NCBI GenBank assembly: GCA_003240695.1
Contig: QFNC01000001.1
Location: 1 to 64,000, forward strand
Source: Pseudoxanthomonas suwonensis
GTDB lineage: Bacteria > Pseudomonadota > Gammaproteobacteria > Xanthomonadales > Xanthomonadaceae
Direction: 5' to 3'
DNA: 64,000 nucleotides
Part shown: positions 15,267 to 24,467 of the stretch, one piece after another
Layout of the letters: every line of letters starts with the position of its first letter
Numbering within the stretch: position 1 is the stretch's first letter
Position numbers and translations under genes: made by a program
The notes under the pieces: model-generated
Database searches by the model: none
Seen by the model: only the letters and a program-made list of their open reading frames with translations
Told to the model about the DNA's origin: nothing

Positions 15267-16676
15267 ATGATGCATCGCAACATCCAAACCATGGCGCCTT
15301 CGGCGCCGCTCGAGTCCGTGCGCGTGTCCGCACCGTGGTCGCCCGACAGCTGGCGGCGGCTTCCCGCCCTGCAGCAGCCGCAGTATCCCGATCCCGAGGC
15401 ATTGGAGCAGGCACAACGGCATCTGCAGGAATTGCCGCCACTGGTGACCTCGTGGGAAGTGCTGGCGTTGAAGACGCAGCTGGCCGAAGCGCAGGACCGT
15501 CGGCGCTTTCTGCTGCAGGGCGGAGACTGTGCCGAACGCTTTGCAGAATGCACGCCGCAGCTGATCTCGAACCGCCTGAAAGTGCTGCTGCAGATGAGCG
15601 TGGTGCTGGTGCATGGCCTGCGCCTGCCTGTGGTGCGCGTGGGCCGCTTTGCCGGGCAATATGCCAAGCCGCGATCGGCCGACGTGGAAACGCGCGACGG
15701 GATCGATCTGCCGGCGTACCGCGGCGACATCGTGAATGCACCGGATTTCGATGCCGGTGCCCGCGCGCCCGATCCACAGCGCCTGCTGCAGGCGCATGCG
15801 CATTCGGCCATCACCATGAATTTCGTGCGCGGGCTGATCGATGGCGGTTTCGCCGATCTGCATCATCCCGAATACTGGGATCTGAGCTGGGTGAAACATT
15901 CGCCGTTGGCCGACGAGTACCAGCGAATGGTCACCGCGATCGGCGATGCGGTGCATTTCATGGAAACGCTGTCGGGCATGCCGGTGCACAACGTGAACCG
16001 GGTGGATTTCCATACCTCGCACGAAGCGTTGCTGCTGCCGTACGAACAGGCGCTGACCCGGCAGGTACCGCGGCAATCGGGCTGGTTCAACCTGGGCACG
16101 CATTTTCCCTGGATCGGCATGCGCACGGCCACACTGGACGGCGCGCACGTGGAGTATCTGCGCGGCATCCGCAATCCGATCGGGCTGAAGGTGGGCCCGT
16201 CGGTGACGCCGGACGCGCTGCTGCGGCTGCTGGACGTGCTGGATCCGGACAACGAACCGGGCCGCATGACCCTGATCCACCGCATGGGCGCCACCGCGAT
16301 CGCCGACCGGCTGCCGCCGCTGCTGCAGGCGGTGCAGGGCGCCGGTCGCCGGGTACTGTGGGTCTGCGATCCCATGCACGGCAACACCGAGACCGCAGCC
16401 AGCGGCTTCAAGACCCGCCGTTTCGACAACATCCGCAGCGAACTGGAACAGGCCTTCGACCTGCACGCCGCCGCCGGCACCTGGCTGGGCGGCGTGCATC
16501 TGGAATTGACCGGCGAGGACGTGACCGAATGCACCGGTGGCGCACGCGACCTGACCGATGCCGACCTGCAGCGCGCGTACCGCTCGAGCGTGGACCCGCG
16601 CCTGAACTACGAGCAGTCGCTGGAAACCGCGATGCTGATCGTGCGCAAGCAGGGACAGGCCGGCCCGACGGCGTGA
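15267..16676 (+). CDS. 3-deoxy-7-phosphoheptulonate synthase, class II
   Basis: This is the plant/bacterial class II DAHP synthase, which joins phosphoenolpyruvate and erythrose 4-phosphate in the first shikimate step. Clear family blocks are LLQGGDCAERF, GRFAGQYAKPRS, MNFVRGLIDGGFADLHHPEY, RVDFHTSHEALLLPYE, DPMHGNT and GGVHLELTGEDVTEC, over about 469 residues. Adjacent ATGs at 15267 and 15270 and another at 15291 are all possible starts. TTGCAT (15235-15240) and CATGAT (15258-15263) with 17-base spacing would place transcription start at or near the first ATGs. It is unrelated in sequence to AroF/G/H. Confidence 0.93.
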   Translation: MMHRNIQTMAPSAPLESVRVSAPWSPDSWRRLPALQQPQYPDPEALEQAQRHLQELPPLVTSWEVLALKTQLAEAQDRRRFLLQGGDCAERFAECTPQLISNRLKVLLQMSVVLVHGLRLPVVRVGRFAGQYAKPRSADVETRDGIDLPAYRGDIVNAPDFDAGARAPDPQRLLQAHAHSAITMNFVRGLIDGGFADLHHPEYWDLSWVKHSPLADEYQRMVTAIGDAVHFMETLSGMPVHNVNRVDFHTSHEALLLPYEQALTRQVPRQSGWFNLGTHFPWIGMRTATLDGAHVEYLRGIRNPIGLKVGPSVTPDALLRLLDVLDPDNEPGRMTLIHRMGATAIADRLPPLLQAVQGAGRRVLWVCDPMHGNTETAASGFKTRRFDNIRSELEQAFDLHAAAGTWLGGVHLELTGEDVTECTGGARDLTDADLQRAYRSSVDPRLNYEQSLETAMLIVRKQGQAGPTA

Positions 16677-16752
16677 TCGGCCGGCGATCCGCCGCGATCT
16701 GCCGGCACGCGAATCGGGCAGGTAAAATGGCGTTTTCGCCGGGAAAACCGTG

Positions 16753-18270
16753 ATGGCCGCGATCCGCCAGGAAGATTTCATCCAGTCCGTCGCCGACGCA
16801 CTGCAGTACATCAGCTACTACCATCCGGCGGACTACATCCGCAATCTGGCCGCGGCCTATGAACGTGAAGAGTCGCCCGCCGCGAAGGATGCGATGGCGC
16901 AGATCCTGGTGAATTCGCGCATGTGCTACGAAGGCCACCGCCCGATCTGCCAGGACACCGGCATCGTCACCGTGTTCCTCCAGATCGGCATGGACGTGAC
17001 CTGGCCTGACGCGACGATGGGCATCGAGGACATGGTGAATGAAGGGGTGCGCCGCGCGTATCTGCATCCGGACAACAAGCTGCGCGCCTCGGTGCTGGCC
17101 GATCCGGCTGGCAAGCGCCGCAACACCGGCGACAACACCCCGGCGGTGGTCAACATGAAGGTCGTTCCAGGCAACACGGTGGATGTCATCGTCGCGGCCA
17201 AGGGTGGTGGTTCGGAGGCGAAAAGCAAGTTCGCGATGCTCAATCCATCCGATTCGATCGTCGAGTGGGTGCTGAAGACGGTGCCGACGATGGGCGCCGG
17301 CTGGTGCCCGCCGGGCATGCTCGGCATCGGCATCGGCGGCACCGCGGAAAAGGCGATGCTGCTGGCCAAGGAAGCGTTGATGGAGCCGATCGACATTACG
17401 GACTTGAAGGCGCGCGGAGCATCCAACCGTGCCGAGGAACTGCGGCTGGAGCTGTTCGACAAGGTCAACGCGCTGGGCATCGGCGCGCAGGGCCTGGGCG
17501 GGTTGACCACCGTGCTCGACATCAAGGTGAAGGATTTCCCGACCCACGCCGCCAACTTGCCGGTGGCAATGATCCCCAACTGCGCGGCCACCCGCCACGC
17601 GCATTTCACCCTGGATGGCAGCGGCCCGGTGATGCTGGATCCGCCGTCGCTGGCCGACTGGCCCGACATCGCCTACGACGCCAGCAAGGGCAAGCGCGTT
17701 GATCTCGATACGGTGACGAAAGAAGAAGTCGCGACGTGGCACCCCGGCGACGTATTGCTGTTGAACGGCAAGCTGCTGACCGGTCGCGATGCCGCGCACA
17801 AGCGTATGACCGACATGTTGAATCGTGGTGAAGCGCTGCCCGTGGATCTGCGCGGTCGCTTCATCTACTACGTCGGCCCGGTCGATCCGGTGCGTGACGA
17901 AGTGGTCGGTCCGGCCGGTCCGACCACCGCCACGCGCATGGACAAGTTCACCCGGCAGATGCTGGAACAGACCGGCCTGCTCGGAATGGTCGGCAAGGCC
18001 GAACGCGGCCCGGCGGCGATCGAGGCGATCCGCGAGTTCGGCGCGGCGTATCTGATGGCCGTGGGCGGGTCTGCCTACCTGGTGTCGAAAGCGATCAAGG
18101 CCGCGAAGGTGCTGGCGTTCGAGGACCTCGGCATGGAGGCGATCTACGAATTCGAAGTGCAGGACATGCCGGTGACCGTGGCGGTGGACGCACGCGGCTC
18201 ATCGGTGCACGACACCGGCCCGAAACGGTGGGCTGCCAAGATCGCCGGGATTCCGGTGGTGGTGGAGTAA
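16753..18270 (+). CDS. Fumarate hydratase, class I (4Fe-4S)
   Basis: The 505-residue protein is the iron-sulfur fumarase that converts fumarate to malate in the TCA cycle. Three cysteines fit the cluster ligands: in RPICQDTG, in AGWCPPGMLGIGIGG and in IPNCAATRHAHF. The C-terminal fumarase beta domain has GPTTATRMDKFTRQML. I use the ATG at 16753; a GTG directly before it is in frame. A TAAAAT box at 16723-16728 may be the -10. It is oxygen-sensitive by family. Confidence 0.95.
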   Translation: MAAIRQEDFIQSVADALQYISYYHPADYIRNLAAAYEREESPAAKDAMAQILVNSRMCYEGHRPICQDTGIVTVFLQIGMDVTWPDATMGIEDMVNEGVRRAYLHPDNKLRASVLADPAGKRRNTGDNTPAVVNMKVVPGNTVDVIVAAKGGGSEAKSKFAMLNPSDSIVEWVLKTVPTMGAGWCPPGMLGIGIGGTAEKAMLLAKEALMEPIDITDLKARGASNRAEELRLELFDKVNALGIGAQGLGGLTTVLDIKVKDFPTHAANLPVAMIPNCAATRHAHFTLDGSGPVMLDPPSLADWPDIAYDASKGKRVDLDTVTKEEVATWHPGDVLLLNGKLLTGRDAAHKRMTDMLNRGEALPVDLRGRFIYYVGPVDPVRDEVVGPAGPTTATRMDKFTRQMLEQTGLLGMVGKAERGPAAIEAIREFGAAYLMAVGGSAYLVSKAIKAAKVLAFEDLGMEAIYEFEVQDMPVTVAVDARGSSVHDTGPKRWAAKIAGIPVVVE

Positions 18271-18280
18271 CCCGGCCGTA

Positions 18281-19753
18281 TCACTCGTCGCGGTCGCGGC
18301 TGTGGGCGATCAGGTTGGAATCGGCCTGTTCGCGCTGGGCCTGCTCGAGCAGTGCGTCGATCTCGCTGGCTGCGGCGGTGTCGGTGGCAGCCACGGCGCT
18401 GTGGTTTTCCGCCTTGATGGCGGGCAGCGTGCCGGCATTCACCACGAACTGGGTGTTGCGTGCCGGTTCGATGTCGGCCTTGCCGAATGCGGCCTTGACG
18501 GCATGGACCATCGCGCTGCTGGCCTTGACGAAGTCGGTGACGGTCTGGTCGATCCAGGCCTGCGCTTCGATCACCGTGCCTGCCGCGCCGTACTCGCGCA
18601 CCAGCACCCGCGGCGGCGGATCGTCCAGCACGCCTTCCACCTGGCGCATGGCCGCGATGGCCACGTCCTGCGCCTGCGAAATCGATTCGGAAGCGTCGAT
18701 TTCGGTGCGGAACTGCACGCGCCGCTTCGGGTTGCGGGTGTAGTTGACGATCACCGCCTTGAACACCAGCCCATTCGGCAGCCGCACGTGGTTGCCTTGC
18801 TGGGTCATCAGGATGGTTGCGCGCGAACTGAGCGACACCACGCGGCCCTCGTGGCCGTCCACGTCCAGCCAGTCGCCGGGCGCGAATGGCCGGCGCAGGC
18901 TGAGCATGATGCCGGCGATGTAGTTTTCGGCGATGTCCTTGAACGCGAAGCCCAGTGCCAGGCCGATCACGCCGGCCGATCCCAGCAGCGCGCCGACCAG
19001 TTTGGTGGCCCCCAGCAGATCCAGCGCCATCACCGCGCCACTGACCAGCACCACCAGATACACGACGCGCGATACCACGCCATCGAGATAGGGGTTGCGC
19101 GAATCCAGACGCAGCCACGCCAGGTGACTGCTGACGAACCTGCCGATCCAGTGGGCGGCCAGCAGCATCAGCACGGCCACGATCAGCAGCGGCGTGCCGG
19201 CCAGCCAGCGGGTGGCCTTGCGTTGCAGTTCGTGCAGCGTGGCGCGCAGCCGCGTGCCCAGATCCATGCTCAGCTGCAGCTGGTTGTCCACCTCGGTCAC
19301 GCCGCGCACGCCTTTGGCGAGACGGCCGGCGCGCTCGCGCTGGGCGTCGTCGATCACGCTGCCGGACAGGGTGACCACGCCGGAATTCACGTTCACGCCC
19401 ACGTCGGGAATGGCCGGCGCCCGGGCCAGCGCCACGTTCACCGCGGCCAGGATGCGGGCATCATTGGTGGCGCTGTCGCGCGCGGCACGCTCCACGTCCC
19501 CGCGATCCGGTGCAGCCTGGCGTTCAGCGATGCGCACCGCGTCTTCCACCAGCTGCGTGGTCGCGGCTGGATCGGCGCTGGCGTCGCCGGACTGCACGTC
19601 ATTGCCGACCGCGACGACAGCGTGCGGGACAGCCTGGGCGGACGATGATTCCTCGCCTGCTTGGGGCGGATCGGCGTGCTCGGGTTCGGCGGCACGCGTA
19701 CCCGCCATCGGCATCGCCAGTACCAGCAGCGCCGCTGCCAGCGTGGGACGCAT
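18281..19753 (-). CDS. MscS-family mechanosensitive channel with BON domain
   Basis: The product has about 490 residues. It has a signal-like N-terminus (about 1-22), a BON domain (about 105-165, with VNVNSGVVTLSGSVID), two hydrophobic helices, and the MscS core VIGLALGFAFKDIAENYIAG followed by the beta domain with RRPFAPGDWLDV. It is probably an inner-membrane osmotic release channel whose periplasmic BON domain may touch lipid or the envelope. The ATG overlaps the stop of the upstream cardiolipin synthase by one base, so both genes form one - strand operon. Confidence 0.92.
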   Translation of the reverse strand: MRPTLAAALLVLAMPMAGTRAAEPEHADPPQAGEESSSAQAVPHAVVAVGNDVQSGDASADPAATTQLVEDAVRIAERQAAPDRGDVERAARDSATNDARILAAVNVALARAPAIPDVGVNVNSGVVTLSGSVIDDAQRERAGRLAKGVRGVTEVDNQLQLSMDLGTRLRATLHELQRKATRWLAGTPLLIVAVLMLLAAHWIGRFVSSHLAWLRLDSRNPYLDGVVSRVVYLVVLVSGAVMALDLLGATKLVGALLGSAGVIGLALGFAFKDIAENYIAGIMLSLRRPFAPGDWLDVDGHEGRVVSLSSRATILMTQQGNHVRLPNGLVFKAVIVNYTRNPKRRVQFRTEIDASESISQAQDVAIAAMRQVEGVLDDPPPRVLVREYGAAGTVIEAQAWIDQTVTDFVKASSAMVHAVKAAFGKADIEPARNTQFVVNAGTLPAIKAENHSAVAATDTAAASEIDALLEQAQREQADSNLIAHSRDRDE

Positions 19754-21045
19754 CACAACTGCGACTTCAGCGGCAGGATGAACCGCTCGGCGAATTTCTC
19801 CCGCAACGGACGGTTTTTCCACATCGCGTGGGTATAGCGCACGGTCGGTTCCAGATCGGCTTCGAAGATGGTGGTCATGTGCTGGGCGAAGGTGGCGTCG
19901 TACACGTTCAGGCTGGCCTCGTCGTTGAGCCGGAACGAACGCACGTCGAAGTTGGTGGAGCCCACCGACACCAGTTCGCGGTCCACGATCAGCAGCTTGT
20001 TGTGCATCATGGTGGGTTGGTATTCGTAGATCTCGATGTCGGCCAGCAGCAGTTCGCCCCAGTGCGCCTTCGAGGCCAGCCGTACCGTTTCCGAGTCGAT
20101 GTGCTTGCCCGGCAGCAGCACGCGCACGCGCACCCCGCGATGGCGTGCGGCGATCAGCGCCTTCACGATCAGGTCGTCCGGCACGAAATACGCCGCCTGC
20201 AGGTCGATGCTGTGTTCGGCCGCGGCGATCGCCATCAGGTACATCAGGTGCATGCTTTCGCTGCCGCCGGCCGGGGAGGCGATGAACAGGTGCGCATCCA
20301 TGGCGCCGGCACGCTGCTCCGGCGGGAAATAGTCCTGTCCGTTCAGCACCACGCCCGAGGTCTTGATCCAGTTGTCGTTGAAGGCGGCCTGCATCTGCGC
20401 CACCACCGGCCCTTCGATGCGGAAATGAAGGTCGCGCCAGTGGTCCGGATCCTGCGCGTGCCCGCCCCACTGGTCGGCGATGCCCACGCCACCGGTGAAC
20501 CCGATGCGGCCATCCACCACCAGCAGCTTGCGGTGGGTGCGGTTGTTCAGGCGGCTGATGTTGTACCACTTCAACGGCCGGTACTGCTGCACCTGCGCGC
20601 CGGCCTGCTGGATCTGCTCCAGCATGGCGTTGTCCATCTTCAGCGCGCCCACCCAGTCGATCACCACGTGCACCTGCACGCCGGCACGGGCCCGCTCCGA
20701 CAGCGCATCGGCGAACTGCTGCCCGACCTCGCCGGACCAGTAGATGTAGGTTTCGAAGGTGATGGTGTGCTGCGCCTGGCGAATGGCCTGCAGCATGGCC
20801 GGGAAAATTTCCTCGCCGTTGTTGAGCGCCGTGACGTGGTTGCCCGGCACGATCGAGGGCCCCAGCATCACCGACATCTCGCGGCGGAACTGCGGATCGG
20901 CGATGGCGTAGCGGTGCTCGATCTTGCGTTCGAGCTTCTTTTCCGGGGTGGCGAAGTTGGCGGCGATGGCCACCACCAGCAGCGTGGCCAGCGCGGTGAG
21001 AACGATGGTCCAGATCACGCGTTTTCGACTCCAGTTCAGGCGCAT
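19753..21045 (-). CDS. Cardiolipin synthase-like phospholipase D family protein
   Basis: The product has 430 residues, one N-terminal membrane helix and two HKD motifs, THRKLLVVDG and MHNKLLIVDRE followed by GSTNFD. This is the Cls arrangement that condenses phosphatidylglycerol to cardiolipin at the inner membrane. It is translationally coupled to the MscS channel (TGATG overlap), which suggests a shared role in membrane properties under osmotic stress. Whether it is the ClsA, ClsB or ClsC type cannot be settled here. Confidence 0.9.
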   Translation of the reverse strand: MRLNWSRKRVIWTIVLTALATLLVVAIAANFATPEKKLERKIEHRYAIADPQFRREMSVMLGPSIVPGNHVTALNNGEEIFPAMLQAIRQAQHTITFETYIYWSGEVGQQFADALSERARAGVQVHVVIDWVGALKMDNAMLEQIQQAGAQVQQYRPLKWYNISRLNNRTHRKLLVVDGRIGFTGGVGIADQWGGHAQDPDHWRDLHFRIEGPVVAQMQAAFNDNWIKTSGVVLNGQDYFPPEQRAGAMDAHLFIASPAGGSESMHLMYLMAIAAAEHSIDLQAAYFVPDDLIVKALIAARHRGVRVRVLLPGKHIDSETVRLASKAHWGELLLADIEIYEYQPTMMHNKLLIVDRELVSVGSTNFDVRSFRLNDEASLNVYDATFAQHMTTIFEADLEPTVRYTHAMWKNRPLREKFAERFILPLKSQL

Positions 21046-21084
21046 GGCGGGCGGTGTGGGATGAGGTTCAAGAGACAGCGATCG

Positions 21085-21588
21085 TCAGAAAATCCAGGCC
21101 ACGGCGAACAGGCCGAGCATCAGCCCGGCCAGGCCCACCTTCAAGCCGATGCCCAGTGCCAGCCCCAGCCAGGTGCCGAAGCCGATGCGGGTGGCCTGGC
21201 CCAGATCATCGCGGCCCAGCCTGCGCCGGTGCAGCAATTCGCCCAGCACGGCACCGACAAACGGCCCCACGAACAGACCCGGCAGCCCGAAGAAGATGCC
21301 GACCACGCTGCCCAGCACCGCGCCCCAGGTGGCCATGCTGCTGGCGCCCACGCGCTTGGCACCGACGCCGGTGGCCCAGAAGTCCACGATCAGCGACAGT
21401 GCGGTCATCAGCCCCAGCGGGATCATCCAGCCCCAGTGCACATGCACGAAACCGTCGGCCCAGGCGGCGATCAGCAAACCTGCGAACACCAGCGGCAAAC
21501 CCGGCAGCGCGGGCAGCACGATGCCCAGCAGGCCGAAAACCACCAATGCTGCCGCCAGCACGTACAACAGCATCTGCACCTGCGTCAT
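21085..21588 (-). CDS. DUF456 family membrane protein
   Basis: The product has 167 residues and is almost entirely hydrophobic, with about four to five helices and Gly-rich segments such as GIFFGLPGLFVGPFVGAVLG. These features match the DUF456 family, whose function is unknown. The ATG at 21588 follows GAAGGGG. The frame is open 21 codons further upstream, without a ribosome-binding site. It lies 39 bases upstream of the cardiolipin synthase on the same strand. Confidence 0.85.
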   Translation of the reverse strand: MTQVQMLLYVLAAALVVFGLLGIVLPALPGLPLVFAGLLIAAWADGFVHVHWGWMIPLGLMTALSLIVDFWATGVGAKRVGASSMATWGAVLGSVVGIFFGLPGLFVGPFVGAVLGELLHRRRLGRDDLGQATRIGFGTWLGLALGIGLKVGLAGLMLGLFAVAWIF

Positions 21589-21725
21589 GCGGGCCCCTTC
21601 CCCGATTCGATGTCCATCATCATCGGCAAGGCGATGCGAGCGCGGCGTCAAGGCCCGACTGCGCGGCTGCAGAACGACGAAGCCGCCCGAAGGCGGCTTG
21701 GTCGGTGTTTCGCTGCGACGGGGCG

Positions 21726-22193
21726 TCAGCGCAGGCGCGCACGACCGTTGACGATTTCCACGTACGAGCCTTCGCGGATGCCGCCCAGATCGTCCTGCGA
21801 CACCACCGTTTCGCGGCCGTCGCCCATGCGCACGAAGATGTTATAACCGGTGCCGGCTCGATTCTGGATGGCATTGCCGATCACCGCGCCGGCGGCTGCA
21901 CCGGCGACAGTGGCGGTGTTCTGGCGACCCTCGCTGTCGGTCTGGTTCTTGGCCAGTTCGCGGCCTGCCGCAGCGCCGATCACGCCACCCACCACCGCGC
22001 CGGTGGCATTGGGGATGCGACTGCCGGCGCCCTGCTCGATGCGGGTGACCGTGCCGCAGCTGACGCAGTTCACACTGCTGCCGTAGCCGCTGTTGTAGCC
22101 GCCGCCGCTGCTGTAGCCCGGTGAAGTGGCGCAGCCGGTCAATGCCAGGCCCAGCGTGGCGACCGCGGCAAGGGAACGATAGGGAATGCTCAT
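21726..22193 (-). CDS. Glycine-zipper 2TM lipoprotein (17 kDa antigen/SlyB-like)
   Basis: The 155-residue product has a lipoprotein signal with lipobox LTGC, a Gly/Tyr/Ser-rich linker, and a glycine-zipper region (ATGAVVGGVIGAAAGRELAK and VAGAAAGAVIGNAIQNR). An SH3-like C-terminus ends in EIVNGRARLR. SlyB-like proteins are outer-membrane lipoproteins linked to envelope integrity. I chose the ATG at 22193, preceded by GGAGA, rather than the longer open frame, because it gives a clean signal peptide. Confidence 0.88.
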   Translation of the reverse strand: MSIPYRSLAAVATLGLALTGCATSPGYSSGGGYNSGYGSSVNCVSCGTVTRIEQGAGSRIPNATGAVVGGVIGAAAGRELAKNQTDSEGRQNTATVAGAAAGAVIGNAIQNRAGTGYNIFVRMGDGRETVVSQDDLGGIREGSYVEIVNGRARLR

Positions 22194-22343
22194 GACGTGT
22201 CTCCGGAAATCGATCAGGAATTCGGAGCCGTGGTTCGGCTCCTCGGTGCCCGACGGTAGGCGCAGGCCGGTGAACGGCATGCGACTGTCCGGATCACGGG
22301 TCAGGACGGATTCATTCCAACCGGTTCGCGGTGCGGCAGCCGG

Positions 22344-22790
22344 TCATTTGCGGAAATCCTGATGGCAGGTCTTGCAGCCATCGCCGATCTTCTTCGCCAC
22401 CTCGCCCACGCCGGCGCAGTTCAGCGGCGGATTGGCGATGCTCTCGTCCAGTGTGGCCCGGAAGCCGCTGCCGTGCTGCTTGAAGCGGTCGTCGTCGGCG
22501 TCGCCGGGAAAGGCCGGTTCCAGATTGTTGGCCATGGCGCGCAGCGATTGCAGATGCGGAATGGTGTCGGTGGCGCCGCATCGGTTCTGCTGCACGTTGT
22601 CCTGCAACTGCTTGACATGCCACTGCATCACGTTCATCAGGCTGTCGGGAAAGGGGTCCTGACGTGCCTTCCAGGCATTCAGCAGCATCACGGTGGCGAC
22701 CGCACCGATGACCAGACCGATCAGCAGCATGAACAGGTAGCGCGAGGCCGCCGAGGGTTTGCGCGGGTGGACATCATGGGCGGTGGACAT
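22344..22790 (-). CDS. Membrane-anchored c-type cytochrome with C-terminal CKTCH
   Basis: The 148-residue product has an N-terminal membrane helix (about residues 17-38) and one haem-binding motif, CKTCH, at residues 139-143. The C-terminal position of the motif and the helical look resemble class II cytochromes c (c' and c-556 type). It would be anchored in the inner membrane facing the periplasm, with an electron-carrier role not defined by context. GGAGAA precedes the ATG. It is divergent from tcdA. Confidence 0.8.
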   Translation of the reverse strand: MSTAHDVHPRKPSAASRYLFMLLIGLVIGAVATVMLLNAWKARQDPFPDSLMNVMQWHVKQLQDNVQQNRCGATDTIPHLQSLRAMANNLEPAFPGDADDDRFKQHGSGFRATLDESIANPPLNCAGVGEVAKKIGDGCKTCHQDFRK

Positions 22791-22817
22791 GGACTTCTCC
22801 GGTTGCGGCCGATATGG

Positions 22818-22845
22818 CCGGCATCGTACGACCGGCATCGTACAA
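22818..22845. repeat. Tandem 14-bp direct repeat in divergent promoter region
   Basis: CCGGCATCGTACGA (22818-22831) is followed at once by CCGGCATCGTACAA (22832-22845), differing at one base. The repeats lie between the divergent cytochrome gene and tcdA, immediately upstream of a TACACT box (22853-22858), where an activator or repressor would bind. No protein can be named. Confidence 0.6.
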
Positions 22846-22865
22846 CGGCAGGTACACTGCGTGGC

Positions 22866-23678
22866 ATGAAATCGGGCGACGACCAGCGGTTTGCCGGCAT
22901 CGACCGGCTGTACGGACAGGGCGCCGCGGCGCGGCTGGCGCGGCGGCATGTGTGCGTGGTGGGCGTGGGCGGGGTGGGGTCGTGGGCGGTGGAAGCGCTG
23001 GTGCGTTCGGGCGTGGGGGCACTGACCCTGATCGATGCCGACGATCTGTGCCTGTCCAACACCAATCGCCAGCTGCCGGCGCTGGAGGGCCAGTATGGCA
23101 GGGCGAAGGTAGACGCCATGGCTGAGCGCTGCCGTGCCATCCATCCGGGAGTCGATGTGACATCGCTGGCGGCATTCCTGACGCCGTCCAACATGACCGA
23201 ACTGCTGGCCCAGGAGTTCGATCTGGTGCTGGATGCCTGCGACAGTTTCCGCGCCAAGGTGGAACTGATCGCCTTCTGCCGGCGGCGCAAGCAGCCGATC
23301 ATCACCGTGGGCGCGGCCGGCGGACGCACCGATCCCACCCAGGTGCGAGTGCGCGACCTGTCGCGCACCGAGCACGATGCGATGCTGTCTCTGATCCGGA
23401 AAAAACTGCGCGGCGAGTTCAATTTTCCCAGGAATCACGACCGCTACTTCGGCGTGCCGGCGGTGTATTCGCTGGAAAACGTGCGTTATCCGCAGGCCGA
23501 TGGCAGCGTGTGCGGCATTCGCCCGACCGCCACGGGAGAGACCGGATTGAAGCTGGACTGCGGCGCGGGACTGGGCGCCGCCACGCACATCACCGGGGCG
23601 TTCGCATTTGCCGCGGTAGGCAAGGCTCTGGAGCTGCTGTTGAAGCCGCGCGCGGGCGACGTGACCGATTCCGTCTAG
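22866..23678 (+). CDS. tcdA: tRNA threonylcarbamoyladenosine dehydratase TcdA
   Basis: The 270-residue product is an E1/ThiF-like ATP-dependent enzyme. It has the nucleotide-binding VCVVGVGGVGSWAVEALVRSG, then DDLCLSNTNRQ and a C-terminal TATGETGLKLDCGAGLGAA. TcdA cyclises t6A to ct6A at position 37 of ANN-decoding tRNAs. The ATG lies 7 bases after a TACACT -10 box with no ribosome-binding site, so a leaderless mRNA is possible. Its 3' end overlaps that of the convergent tatD-type gene by 4 bases. Confidence 0.93.
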   Translation: MKSGDDQRFAGIDRLYGQGAAARLARRHVCVVGVGGVGSWAVEALVRSGVGALTLIDADDLCLSNTNRQLPALEGQYGRAKVDAMAERCRAIHPGVDVTSLAAFLTPSNMTELLAQEFDLVLDACDSFRAKVELIAFCRRRKQPIITVGAAGGRTDPTQVRVRDLSRTEHDAMLSLIRKKLRGEFNFPRNHDRYFGVPAVYSLENVRYPQADGSVCGIRPTATGETGLKLDCGAGLGAATHITGAFAFAAVGKALELLLKPRAGDVTDSV

Positions 23679-24445
23679 GGCAGCGCCGGCCCGAACAATC
23701 GGCGGGCATTGGCCGTTGTGGCAGCCGCGATCCCAGCCGGATCCGCATCGCGCAGGCGGGCGATCGCGTCCAGCACGATCGGCAGGCGTGCCGGCTCGTT
23801 GCGCTGGCCACGATGCGTGCTGTCCGGCTGATCAGGTGCATCGGTTTCCAGCAGCAGCTGCTCCAGTGGCAGCGATGCGACCAGCTTGTGCAGCCGGTTG
23901 GCGCGCTCGTAGGTCACCGGTCCGCCGAGGCCGATGCAGAATCCCAGATCGTGCAGCTGCCGGGCCTGCTGCACGCTGCCGGAAAAACTGTGCACCACGC
24001 CGCGTACGCCGGCGAAGCGGCGGATCGACGCGATCATCGCATCCACGGCGCGGCGCGCATGCACGATCAGCGGCAGGTCGAAGTCGCGGGCCAGACGCAG
24101 CTGCGCATCGAAATACGCCTGCTGCCGATGCTTGTCCGCATCGGGGATGAAGTAGTCCAGGCCGCATTCGCCGATGGCGATCGGCCGCGTCGTGTCCAGC
24201 TGCTGCCGCAAGTCGTCCAGATGCTCGGGACGATGCCAATCGAGGTACACCGGATGCAGTCCGAACGCAGGATGCAGATCGGCATGCTGCAAACACAACG
24301 CCTGCAAAGCGGACCACCCGTTGCGGTCGATGGCGGGCACGATCTGCGCCACCACGCCGGCCTGCCGTGCCCGTTGCAGGACGGCATCGCGGTCGGCATC
24401 GAAACTGGCTACATCCAAGTGGCAGTGGCTGTCGATGAGCTGCAT
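23675..24445 (-). CDS. TatD-family metal-dependent nuclease
   Basis: The 256-residue TIM-barrel hydrolase has all TatD metal-ligand blocks in order: IDSHCHLD, GECGLDY, LPLIVHARR, VVHSFSG and LLLETDAP. Family members are 3'-5' DNases or RNases active in DNA repair or RNA processing; the sequence does not say whether this one is TatD, YcfH or YjjV. It is co-directional with the small membrane protein upstream (24468-24710). Confidence 0.92.
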   Translation of the reverse strand: MQLIDSHCHLDVASFDADRDAVLQRARQAGVVAQIVPAIDRNGWSALQALCLQHADLHPAFGLHPVYLDWHRPEHLDDLRQQLDTTRPIAIGECGLDYFIPDADKHRQQAYFDAQLRLARDFDLPLIVHARRAVDAMIASIRRFAGVRGVVHSFSGSVQQARQLHDLGFCIGLGGPVTYERANRLHKLVASLPLEQLLLETDAPDQPDSTHRGQRNEPARLPIVLDAIARLRDADPAGIAAATTANARRLFGPALP

Positions 24446-24467
24446 CGGCTGCAGGCGCGGGGATCGA

